A stretch of DNA of 33,796 nucleotides from Bacteroidales bacterium. GTDB lineage: Bacteria > Bacteroidota > Bacteroidia > Bacteroidales > UBA932. The position numbers and the translations under genes are program-made. The DNA lies in the NCBI GenBank assembly GCA_017960585.1, contig JAGCYX010000085.1:1-33796 (forward strand). Direction: 5' to 3'. Shown here piece after piece: positions 1-5,473 of this stretch. The notes under the pieces are model-generated. The model saw nothing but the letters and a program-made list of their open reading frames with translations. It searched no databases and was not told the DNA's origin. Numbering within the stretch: position 1 is the first letter of the stretch; every line of letters begins with the position of its first letter.

Positions 1-81
1 TCTCTCAAGACGCAAAATCAATTGTAACAGAATTTTAACCGTGTCAGACGCCATAGTAATCATACTGAAACATCAATATGC

Positions 82-89
82 TATCTTTC
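82..89 (+). promoter_or_regulatory. -7 box of PepSY-like lipoprotein gene
   Basis: TATCTTTC differs from the Bacteroidota -7 consensus TAnnTTTG only in the last base. It ends 17 bases before the ATG at 107, a spacing like that of the other promoters in this window. No convincing -33 TTG box could be assigned. Confidence 0.4.
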
Positions 90-106
90 GGAAAACTTGA
101 TGCAAT

Positions 107-544
107 ATGAAAAAGATGCTCCTATTTGCTTTAGTTATAATGGCTTCCCTTTTCACGGGGTGCAAGCAGAGGATAGAGCAAGCTCCGGAAGAAGTCCTCA
201 GTGCCTTTGGAACGATGTTTCCTGACGCCACACATATAGAATGGAGCAGGCAAATCTCCACTTTCACAGCCAACTTTTATCACGAACAGCACGAAAAGCA
301 AGCACAATTCGACAGTACAGGCATCTGGCTACGGACCAGAACGGAAATGTCGATCTATGAAGCACCGGCCCCTGTCATGGCAACCGCACGCAAACTCAGC
401 GATCGCAAGATCGATGATGTGTACTTGTTTGAACAATCAAACGGAGCCGCAGCATACTATATGGTGGAATACAAACAAGAAACACCTTTCTCCACCAGAC
501 AGATCCACATCCTTACAGATGGAACAATTCTATCTGCGTTTTAA
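107..544 (+). CDS. PepSY-like (BLIP-fold) lipoprotein
   Basis: Encodes 145 residues. The N-terminus is a lipoprotein signal with a hydrophobic stretch (residues 4-16) and a lipobox-like FTGC with Cys19, so it is probably anchored in the outer or inner membrane facing the periplasm. The remainder resembles the PepSY-like, beta-lactamase-inhibitor-like domains common in Bacteroidota: a 'P..V..AF...FP.A..IEW' segment near residues 27-46, a second half with 'AQFDSTGIWL', then a repeat-like C-terminal half ending in 'ILTDGTILSAF'. The molecular role of this family is not established; a binding or inhibitory role is only assumed. The start at 107 is chosen because the signal peptide begins there and a -7-like box lies just upstream. 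The gene stands alone in an AT-richer stretch. Family assignment is by pattern recognition and is fairly secure; function is unknown. Confidence 0.75.
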   Translation: MKKMLLFALVIMASLFTGCKQRIEQAPEEVLSAFGTMFPDATHIEWSRQISTFTANFYHEQHEKQAQFDSTGIWLRTRTEMSIYEAPAPVMATARKLSDRKIDDVYLFEQSNGAAAYYMVEYKQETPFSTRQIHILTDGTILSAF

Positions 545-630
545 TCAAATGGCTATTGGCCCATTAATCCCGATTTATCTAACTCTCAAAGTTAATCATT
601 ATTCTTGCACTTTTCTTGCATTAAATTTGG

Positions 631-657
631 ATACCAAAATGGTATTCATTATATTTG
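631..657 (+). promoter_or_regulatory. Antitoxin promoter with palindromic operator
   Basis: TATATTTG at 650-657 is an exact TAnnTTTG -7 box, 14 bases before the antitoxin ATG. Directly upstream, ATACCA (631-636) and TGGTAT (640-645) form a perfect 6-bp inverted repeat with a 3-base spacer. The repeat lies between the expected -33 region and the -7 box. Phd/YefM antitoxins usually repress their own promoter through palindromes in this position, so this is a good operator candidate. Binding is inferred. Confidence 0.5.
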
Positions 658-671
658 CAAAAAAAATAATT

Positions 672-926
672 ATGACCGTTGTTAGCATACGTGATTTCAG
701 GGCAAATCAAAGCAAGTATCTTGGACTGGCTGCCGGTGGGGAGAGCGTAATCTTGACGTCCCGCGCTGGGAGTTTCAAAATTGTGCCCATAACTGAAGAT
801 GACAGCCTTATCAGCAAGAAGGAGTTCTTTGCGCGCATTGATGAGGCTCGCAAGAGTATTGCCGAAGGTAAGGGCACCTCGGTATCTGGGAAAGAGGAGT
901 TGGATTCTTTATTGGCTAGTCTTTAA
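672..926 (+). CDS. Type II antitoxin, Phd/YefM family
   Basis: Encodes 84 residues. The N-terminal DNA-binding and dimerisation domain of Phd/YefM is recognisable: 'SIRDFRANQSKYL' at residues 5-17 followed by 'GESVILTSRAGSFKIVP' at about 23-39, which matches the family pattern of helix 1 and the beta-hairpin. The C-terminal half (about 45-84) is charged and would be the toxin-binding tail. The ATG at 672 is preferred over upstream in-frame starts because it begins the conserved domain and sits 14 bases after an exact -7 box. The stop codon overlaps the start of the toxin reading frame (TAATG, sharing one base), the usual arrangement of such modules. Because the toxin frame is interrupted, this is now an antitoxin without an evident active partner here; it may still repress its promoter or neutralise related toxins elsewhere in the genome. 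Confidence 0.85.
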   Translation: MTVVSIRDFRANQSKYLGLAAGGESVILTSRAGSFKIVPITEDDSLISKKEFFARIDEARKSIAEGKGTSVSGKEELDSLLASL

Positions 927-1198
927 TGTACACACTCATTTTTGCACCTCAAGCAATAGAGGATCTGTCAAAACTGTAAAAATCTGAACCTGCCGCTTTC
1001 AAAAAAGCAGGCAAGCTACTGGCAGAACTTCAGGAACACCCCAGGACTGGGACAGGAAAGCCTGAGCTCCTCTCCGGAGACAGAGCTGGCCAATGGTCCA
1101 GGCGCATCTCCCAGAAACATAGATTGGTATATGAGATAGAAGAGACTATCGTGAAAGTGGATATTCTGTCCGCATACGGACACTACGAAGATAAATAG
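926..1198 (+). pseudogene. YoeB-type mRNA endonuclease toxin broken by one stop codon
   Basis: Read from the ATG at 926, the frame gives 17 residues, a TAA at 977-979, then 72 uninterrupted codons to TAG at 1196-1198. Ignoring the TAA, the product is 90 residues, normal for Txe/YoeB toxins, and carries family hallmarks: 'HPRTGTGKPELL' (the Glu of the catalytic set), 'QWSRRISQKHRLVYEI' (Arg) and 'YGHY' near the C-terminus (catalytic His-Tyr). Family members usually have Lys or Arg at the interrupted position, so a single A-to-T change of a lysine AAA codon explains the TAA. No ATG, and only one late TTG, follows in frame, so reinitiation would not give a complete toxin. With all other residues intact, the loss looks recent. 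Readthrough, a sequencing error or strain polymorphism cannot be excluded. Confidence 0.8.
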
Positions 1199-1399
1199 TC
1201 TTCCCTCTATGTTTTATTGACCACGTTTTGACCACAACTTACAACAATCTGCCACATTTGACCACATTTTTCGGGGATTGTTTTGACGACTTCAACAAAA
1301 GGTATAACCAATTGGTGTTCAATTCCTTAATAGCCACAAATGAACTCACAATAATCCCCGCCTATCACCAGTCTTCTAGCTTCCGCCCGAGGCACGCGT
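1199..1399. other. Gene-free AT-rich stretch with TTGACCAC repeats
   Basis: No convincing gene lies between the toxin remnant and the next promoter at 1493. The octamer TTGACCAC occurs exactly at 1217-1224, 1228-1235 and 1258-1265, with a one-mismatch copy TTGACGAC at 1283-1290, all in the same direction. The spacing is irregular (11, 30 and 25 bases between starts). Composition is clearly lower in GC than the bulk of the window. The repeats could be protein-binding sites or the arm region of an old recombination site, but no integrase or attachment duplication is visible. Confidence 0.4.
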
Positions 1400-1445
1400 A
1401 AATCCAACTGCTTGATGTTCAGGCGGTTGGATTTCTTCTTCTTAA
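1400..1445 (+). terminator. Hairpin with T-rich tail, candidate terminator
   Basis: Bases 1400-1411 pair with 1423-1434 (12 pairs, one of them a G-T wobble), with an 11-base loop. The 3' arm is followed by TTCTTCTTCTTAAT, a T-rich though not pure-T tail. It lies downstream of the toxin-antitoxin remnant and before the promoter of the thioredoxin gene, as expected for an intrinsic terminator. The long loop makes it less certain. Confidence 0.4.
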
Positions 1446-1492
1446 TCAGGTGTTTCCGAAAACGGGTATGTCGGAATTCTCGGAAGAATGCG

Positions 1493-1500
1493 TATCTTTG
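1493..1500 (+). promoter_or_regulatory. -7 box of thioredoxin lipoprotein gene
   Basis: TATCTTTG is an exact match to TAnnTTTG, 15 bases before the ATG at 1516. It rules out the upstream in-frame ATGs near 1450, which would lie before the transcription start. No strong -33 box is seen. Confidence 0.65.
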
Positions 1501-1515
1501 GAAAAACGAAAGCAT

Positions 1516-2598
1516 ATGAGCGGGGTATTTAAAAACAAGTTCCTGGCTGCGGCAATGGTGCTGCTGGCCGTCGTTTCCTGCAAAAAAGCCAGCATCGACT
1601 GTGTTGTGAAGGGCACCATTCAGGGGGTCAAGGACGGGGCCGAACTCGTCTTGAATGACGATTGGAATAAATGGAAGGTCATTTCCACGACAACTGTCGA
1701 GAATGGGACCTTCGAATTCCATTCCCGCATCCCGGCTCCGACCCACGTGTACCTGTATGCCACGAATCCCGAGGATGTGTATGCCAATCCGTATGATGGG
1801 GGCCAGTTGAAAGATTTCTTCCTGGAGTCCGGCACCGTCATCGTCGATGTCCACGCCGAAGATGAGATGGATATGTGCACGGGGGCGACAGGCACGGTTT
1901 TGAATGATGCTTTCCACAAGATTCATACTGCAGATCCCGATGCCCGGGAGGCACTTTGGGAAGAGGCGATCCGGGATGAACAGACGAATCTCCTGGCTTT
2001 GGAATATGCTGACAAATTCCCCGACGATCTCGACCGTGCGGAGGAAATCCTTGGCCATTTGTCCCCGGACCAGGCCAAGACCTATAAGAGATATATCTCA
2101 ACCTTGAAGAAAAACCTGGTCCGCAGGGCGGAAAGAGCGGAACGAAGACAAAACGCCCTCGAAGCGGAGGTCAGTCTTGTCGGTCAGCATTACATCGATA
2201 TGGAGTATCCGAATACGGAAAACCGCCCCGTCCGCCTGAGCACTGTGGTTGACAATCCGGAAACCCGCTATGTCATCCTGGATTTCTGGGCGACCTGGTG
2301 CTTGCCTTGCGTAGAATTCATCCCCACGCTAAAGGAGGTCTATGCAAAGTATCACGGCAAGGGCCTGGAGATCTACAGCATATCCCAGGATTCCAAAGCC
2401 GGGGATTGGAAATCGTATGTGGAGAAGAATGAGATGACCTGGATCAATGTGTTGGCCAGCACTAGCAGTAAGGTTTACAGGGATTATGGCATCGAGTTTA
2501 TCCCGAGAGTCTTCCTGATCGACTGCCGGACCGGGGAAATCCTGGTTCACGAAGGCCACCCGGACCTGGACGCCATCCTTGCCGAGCTCCTGCCGTAA
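1516..2598 (+). CDS. TlpA-like thiol-disulfide oxidoreductase lipoprotein
   Basis: Encodes 360 residues. A lipoprotein signal (lipobox VVSC, Cys at about residue 19) places it at the periplasmic face of a membrane. Residues of about 25-130 resemble the DUF4369 beta-sandwich found before thioredoxin domains in Bacteroidota ('VVKGTIQGVKDGAELVL', 'TVENGTFEF'). A charged helical linker of about 150-215 follows. The C-terminal thioredoxin fold carries 'FWATWCLPC' with the redox pair Cys262/Cys265 and the later cis-proline segment 'IEFIPRVFLID'. Proteins of this build reduce or exchange disulfides in exported proteins or cytochrome c maturation factors; the partner is unknown. The start at 1516 follows an exact -7 box and begins the signal peptide. 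Its GC content is visibly lower than that of the genes after 2759. No partner gene is adjacent, so it is likely monocistronic. Confidence 0.88.
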   Translation: MSGVFKNKFLAAAMVLLAVVSCKKASIDCVVKGTIQGVKDGAELVLNDDWNKWKVISTTTVENGTFEFHSRIPAPTHVYLYATNPEDVYANPYDGGQLKDFFLESGTVIVDVHAEDEMDMCTGATGTVLNDAFHKIHTADPDAREALWEEAIRDEQTNLLALEYADKFPDDLDRAEEILGHLSPDQAKTYKRYISTLKKNLVRRAERAERRQNALEAEVSLVGQHYIDMEYPNTENRPVRLSTVVDNPETRYVILDFWATWCLPCVEFIPTLKEVYAKYHGKGLEIYSISQDSKAGDWKSYVEKNEMTWINVLASTSSKVYRDYGIEFIPRVFLIDCRTGEILVHEGHPDLDAILAELLP

Positions 2599-2609
2599 AC
2601 AGGCTGCGG

Positions 2610-2696
2610 CTATTGGTATTCCAGGCCTTTGACGGAGACGCCGATGTTGATGGACAGGGGTTCCGATTCGGCAAAGATGATGCCGACAAATGCGTG
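2610..2696 (-). pseudogene. Orphan 3' tail of a lost gene
   Basis: On the minus strand an open frame of 28 codons ends in TAG at 2612-2610. It reads '...AFVGIIFAESEPL' followed by 'SINIGVSVKGLEYQ'. Third codon positions are overwhelmingly C or G, as in the genuine high-GC genes of the window, whereas the flanking bases are AT-rich. Immediately upstream in this frame is a TGA, and no continuation is visible in any frame. This fits the last 25-28 codons of a gene whose body was lost when the GH97 promoter region was joined here. I do not recognise the family. A chance frame cannot be excluded at this length. Confidence 0.35.
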
Positions 2697-2704
2697 TCAA
2701 TTTG

Positions 2705-2734
2705 TTTGAAATCCAACAAAAATGAGCTATTTTG
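2705..2734 (+). promoter_or_regulatory. Promoter of GH97 gene
   Basis: TTTG at 2705-2708 (-33) and TATTTTG at 2728-2734 (a one-base-short form of the -7 box) are separated by 19 bases, the Bacteroidota spacing. The ATG follows 24 bases later. The 21-bp direct-repeat operator found in the downstream hexosamine locus is absent here, so this gene may be controlled separately. Confidence 0.5.
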
Positions 2735-2758
2735 CAGAGTATTAATCGACACCGGAAT

Positions 2759-4597
2759 ATGAAAAGATTGATCTCCTCCCTCCTGCTCCTGAGCGCAGCC
2801 CTTCTGCTCAACGCCCAACCGGCCACCTCGCCGAACGGCAAGCTGTCGGCGAAGACCGCGGGCGACAGACTCGTCATCTCCTTCGAGAACCAGACCGTGC
2901 TGGAAATGGCCGACATCCCCTTCGACGAACTCGCGTTCGTCCGGCCGGTGCAAGCCGACTACCGGATGCTGGAAGGCAAGCGCCTGCACTGCACCAACGA
3001 GGCCAACGAGTATCAGGCGCCCATCGGCAAATACGCGCGCATCGTGATGCGGCTCTACAACGACGGCGTCGCCTTCCGCTATGAGTACACGAACCTGCAC
3101 AACAGCAAGGCGCCCGCGGAGCGGACGGCTTACGTCATCCCCGAGGGCGTGAGGCGCTGGATGCAGCAGTGGAGCGACGGCTACGAAGGGTTCTTCCCGA
3201 TGACGACCACCGCCGAAGTGAAGACGCTGGCCGGCTTCGGCGGCATGTTCACCTCCAACACCATCAACAAGCACTGGGGTTATCCCCTGCTGATGGAGCC
3301 CGCCGAGGGCGTGTTCGCGCTCATCACGGAAGCCAACATCGAGCGCCGCCAGAGCGCCTCGAGCCTCTTCAACGAGGGCGAGCTGTTCAGCGTCGTGCAG
3401 GACCAGAACGACCTGCTGCTCAGCGGCGACTGGCACACGCCCTGGCGCGTGGTCATCATCGGCTGCCTGGGCGACATCGTGGAGTCGACGCTCGTGACGG
3501 ACGTCAGCGAGCCGACCGATTACACGGATACCGCCTGGATCAAGCCGGGCGTCGTTTCCTGGATCTACTGGGCCTACAACCACGGCTCCAACGACTACAG
3601 CATCATCAAGAAATACGTGGACATGGCCGCCACGCTGCACCTGCCCTACGTGCTCATCGACGCCGAGTGGGACGAGATGGACAAGATCGAGGCCAACGAA
3701 GGCAAGACCATCGAGGATGCCGTCGCGTACGCCATTTCCCAGGGCGTCAAGCCGCTGATCTGGTACAATTCCTCCATCGGCTGGGTGGACGGCGCCCCCG
3801 GGCCCAAGTTCCGCCTGAACAAGCCTGAGGACCGCGAGAAGGAGTTCGCCTGGTGCGAGAGCATCGGCGTGGCCGGCGTGAAGATCGACTTCTTCAGCGG
3901 AGACACGCAGGCGAACATGGACTACTGCCAAGACCTGATCGAGTCCGCCGCCCGTCACCACCTGCTGGTGAACTTCCACGGCGCCCCCATCCCGCGCGGC
4001 TGGCAGCGCACCTATCCCAACCTGCTCTCCACGGAGGGCGTCTACGGCGCCGAGTGGTACAACAACGTGGGCCACTTCACCAATAAGGCGGCCGGCCACA
4101 ACGCCACGCTGCCCTACACGCGCAACGTGATCGGCCCGATGGACTACACCCCCTGCGCCTTCAGCGACTCGCAGCACCCGCACATCACCTCCAACGCCCA
4201 CGAGCTGGCGCTCACCGTGCTCTTCGAGAGCGGCCTGCAGCACCTGGCCGACCGGCCGGAGAGCTTCCTCGCGCAGCCGCAGGCGGTGCAGGATTTCCTG
4301 GGCAGGCTGCCCGTCGTCTGGGACGAGACCCGCTTCGTCAGCGGCTATCCCGGCCAAAGCGCCGTCCTGGCGCGCCGCAGCGGCGACACCTGGTACGTGG
4401 CCGGCATCAACGGTCTGGACGATCCGCAGACGCTCGCCACCGACCTCGGCTTCATCGGCACGGGGAAGGGGAAAGTGAAGGCGCAGCTGTTCGCCGACGA
4501 CGCCTCGGGGAAATGGAAGATCAGCACCGTCAAGAAACTCCCCGCGGAGATCGCCTGTCAGCCCCGCGGCGGTTTCGTGCTGGTCATCAGCAAATAG
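2759..4597 (+). CDS. Glycoside hydrolase family 97 (retaining, alpha-galactosidase-like)
   Basis: Encodes 612 residues. A type I signal peptide (residues 1 to about 19, ending LLLNAQ) directs export. The three-part build of GH97 is present: an N-terminal beta-sandwich ('SPNGKLSAKT', 'IVMRLYNDGVAFRYEY'; about 24-260), a TIM barrel starting around 'GVVSWIYWAYNHGSNDY' and running to about residue 510, and a C-terminal beta domain. In the barrel, 'GVAGVKIDFFSGD' places Asp377 where retaining GH97 alpha-galactosidases have their nucleophile; inverting SusB-type enzymes use a different set of Glu residues. The role inferred is removal of terminal alpha-galactose (or another alpha-linked sugar) from a glycan. 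Length is in the usual 600-700 range. It converges with the DUF3108 gene, the two stop codons being three bases apart with no hairpin between. It sits next to the hexosamine locus but lacks its operator. Confidence 0.9.
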   Translation: MKRLISSLLLLSAALLLNAQPATSPNGKLSAKTAGDRLVISFENQTVLEMADIPFDELAFVRPVQADYRMLEGKRLHCTNEANEYQAPIGKYARIVMRLYNDGVAFRYEYTNLHNSKAPAERTAYVIPEGVRRWMQQWSDGYEGFFPMTTTAEVKTLAGFGGMFTSNTINKHWGYPLLMEPAEGVFALITEANIERRQSASSLFNEGELFSVVQDQNDLLLSGDWHTPWRVVIIGCLGDIVESTLVTDVSEPTDYTDTAWIKPGVVSWIYWAYNHGSNDYSIIKKYVDMAATLHLPYVLIDAEWDEMDKIEANEGKTIEDAVAYAISQGVKPLIWYNSSIGWVDGAPGPKFRLNKPEDREKEFAWCESIGVAGVKIDFFSGDTQANMDYCQDLIESAARHHLLVNFHGAPIPRGWQRTYPNLLSTEGVYGAEWYNNVGHFTNKAAGHNATLPYTRNVIGPMDYTPCAFSDSQHPHITSNAHELALTVLFESGLQHLADRPESFLAQPQAVQDFLGRLPVVWDETRFVSGYPGQSAVLARRSGDTWYVAGINGLDDPQTLATDLGFIGTGKGKVKAQLFADDASGKWKISTVKKLPAEIACQPRGGFVLVISK

Positions 4598-4600
4598 CGA

Positions 4601-5338
4601 TTATTCTTTTATCCGGATGGACATGAAACCGGGCTTCAGGGGTGCTTCGAGGCAGAGGATCCTGCGGTCGGGACCGGGGGAGCGCAAGATGAGCAGTTCG
4701 TTGCCGCTGCCGTTCTCCATCACGCCGCGCTCGGTCAGGCGGAGCAGGAAACGTTCCGTCTCCACCCCGGGGATCTTCTCCGTGTCCTTGCCCTGGTAGG
4801 TCAGGCTGGCGGGATAGCAGTTCTCGTCCAGCAGCACCTTGAGCTTCACCGGGGTGTCGGCAGTCTCCCGGAAGCGGACGAAGACCAGCAGCGACAGCAG
4901 GTCGAAGGTCTTGCCGTCCATGGGCCAGGTCTTCGTGAGGGTCTCCTTCGGCCCCTGGTAGAGCGCGTCGATCTCCCCGTTCCGGCCGTACGTGAATTCG
5001 AATTTGCAGTCCTTGCCGCCTTTCCTGTAAGGGTTGAGGAAGTGGAGCGGCAGGAGGTCGGACTGGGCGATGTCGGACTCCACCGTCAGGTCCTCGCCGA
5101 TGAAGAGCTTGAAGATGGACGAGGTCTTCAGGAAGCCGTGCGAATGGTAGGCAGCCTGGTTCTCCCAGCTCGCCGGGTTCAGGGAAATGCTGACGGTGCC
5201 CACCTTGGCGTCGATGGCGCCCCAGGTGTAACGGATCTCGTATTGGACGGTGCCCAGCGCTTCGGCGGGCAGCTTCCGTGCTCCGCAGGCAAGCGCGGAG
5301 AGCAGCAGGACGGCCAGGGCGAGCAGGAATCTCTTCAT
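4601..5338 (-). CDS. DUF3108 exported protein
   Basis: Encodes 245 residues. The first 20 are a hydrophobic signal peptide (MKRFLLALAVLLLSALAC); the cysteine context is not a good lipobox, so a soluble periplasmic protein is more likely than a lipoprotein. The body matches the DUF3108 pattern known in Bacteroidota and Proteobacteria: 'LGTVQYEIRYTWGAIDAKVG' near the start, 'FFKLF'-like and 'DGKTFDLLSLLVFVR' in the middle, and a beta-rich C-terminus. No enzymatic function is known for the family. The start at 5338 is chosen because it begins the signal peptide and lies 15 bases after an exact -7 box on this strand. It is divergent from the deaminase fusion gene and shares the regulatory region with operator A, which ties it to hexosamine use. 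A part in envelope passage or handling of the glycan is a guess from context. Confidence 0.8.
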   Translation of the reverse strand: MKRFLLALAVLLLSALACGARKLPAEALGTVQYEIRYTWGAIDAKVGTVSISLNPASWENQAAYHSHGFLKTSSIFKLFIGEDLTVESDIAQSDLLPLHFLNPYRKGGKDCKFEFTYGRNGEIDALYQGPKETLTKTWPMDGKTFDLLSLLVFVRFRETADTPVKLKVLLDENCYPASLTYQGKDTEKIPGVETERFLLRLTERGVMENGSGNELLILRSPGPDRRILCLEAPLKPGFMSIRIKE

Positions 5339-5353
5339 AAGCAAGGTTTTCCG

Positions 5354-5361
5354 CAAAGGTA
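5354..5361 (-). promoter_or_regulatory. -7 box of DUF3108 gene (leftward)
   Basis: On the minus strand this reads TACCTTTG, an exact TAnnTTTG box, 15 bases before the ATG at 5338. Operator A begins 25 bases further upstream. Confidence 0.65.
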
Positions 5362-5386
5362 CAAAAACCATGCAAGTTTGCGAAAT

Positions 5387-5414
5387 ACGCAAAATGTGCA
5401 TTCGATTACGCAAA
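5387..5414 (+). promoter_or_regulatory. Operator A: 21-bp direct repeat, candidate XylR-type site
   Basis: ACGCAAA at 5387-5393 is repeated at 5408-5414, the starts being 21 bp (two helical turns) apart. The spacer holds TGTGCAT at 5395-5401, matching the central TGTGYAT of the two other copies. Exactly 28 bases separate the end of the second half-site from the -7 box at 5443 of the rightward operon, the same distance as in operators B and C. AraC-type DNA-binding domains often bind direct half-sites spaced by about 21 bp just upstream of -35/-33, so an activator site for the regulator at 9422-10594 is proposed. The leftward promoter is 25 bases away on the other side. Confidence 0.75.
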
Positions 5415-5420
5415 ATCCGT

Positions 5421-5450
5421 TTTGCGGAACGCATTGTTTTGTTACCTTTG
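5421..5450 (+). promoter_or_regulatory. Promoter of NagB-like/PIG-L fusion operon
   Basis: TTTG at 5421-5424 (-33) and TACCTTTG at 5443-5450 (-7) are separated by 18 bases. The ATG is at 5474, giving a leader of roughly 17 bases. Operator A abuts the -33 box, a position typical of activator sites. Confidence 0.65.
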
Positions 5451-5473
5451 TGTCAGATGCGTAACACTAAACG

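Noticed and set aside
10..17. ACGCAAAA half-site at the left edge resembling operators A-C
   Set aside because: No partner 21 bp to the right, and the nearest -7-like box is more than 60 bases away instead of 28; the left partner would be outside the window.
672..926. Earlier start for the antitoxin giving a 189-residue protein
   Set aside because: The extension would cross the stop of the lipoprotein gene, the palindrome and the -7 box, and is not conserved-looking.
1327..1410. Minus-strand reading ending in a plausible-looking C-terminus (LVIGGDYCEF)
   Set aside because: It runs into the certain thioredoxin gene in antisense, shows mixed codon use and overlaps the terminator-like hairpin; not enough to call a gene remnant.
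2641..2758. Search for a copy of the 21-bp operator upstream of GH97
   Set aside because: No ACGCAA half-site is present, so GH97 is not included in the proposed regulon.
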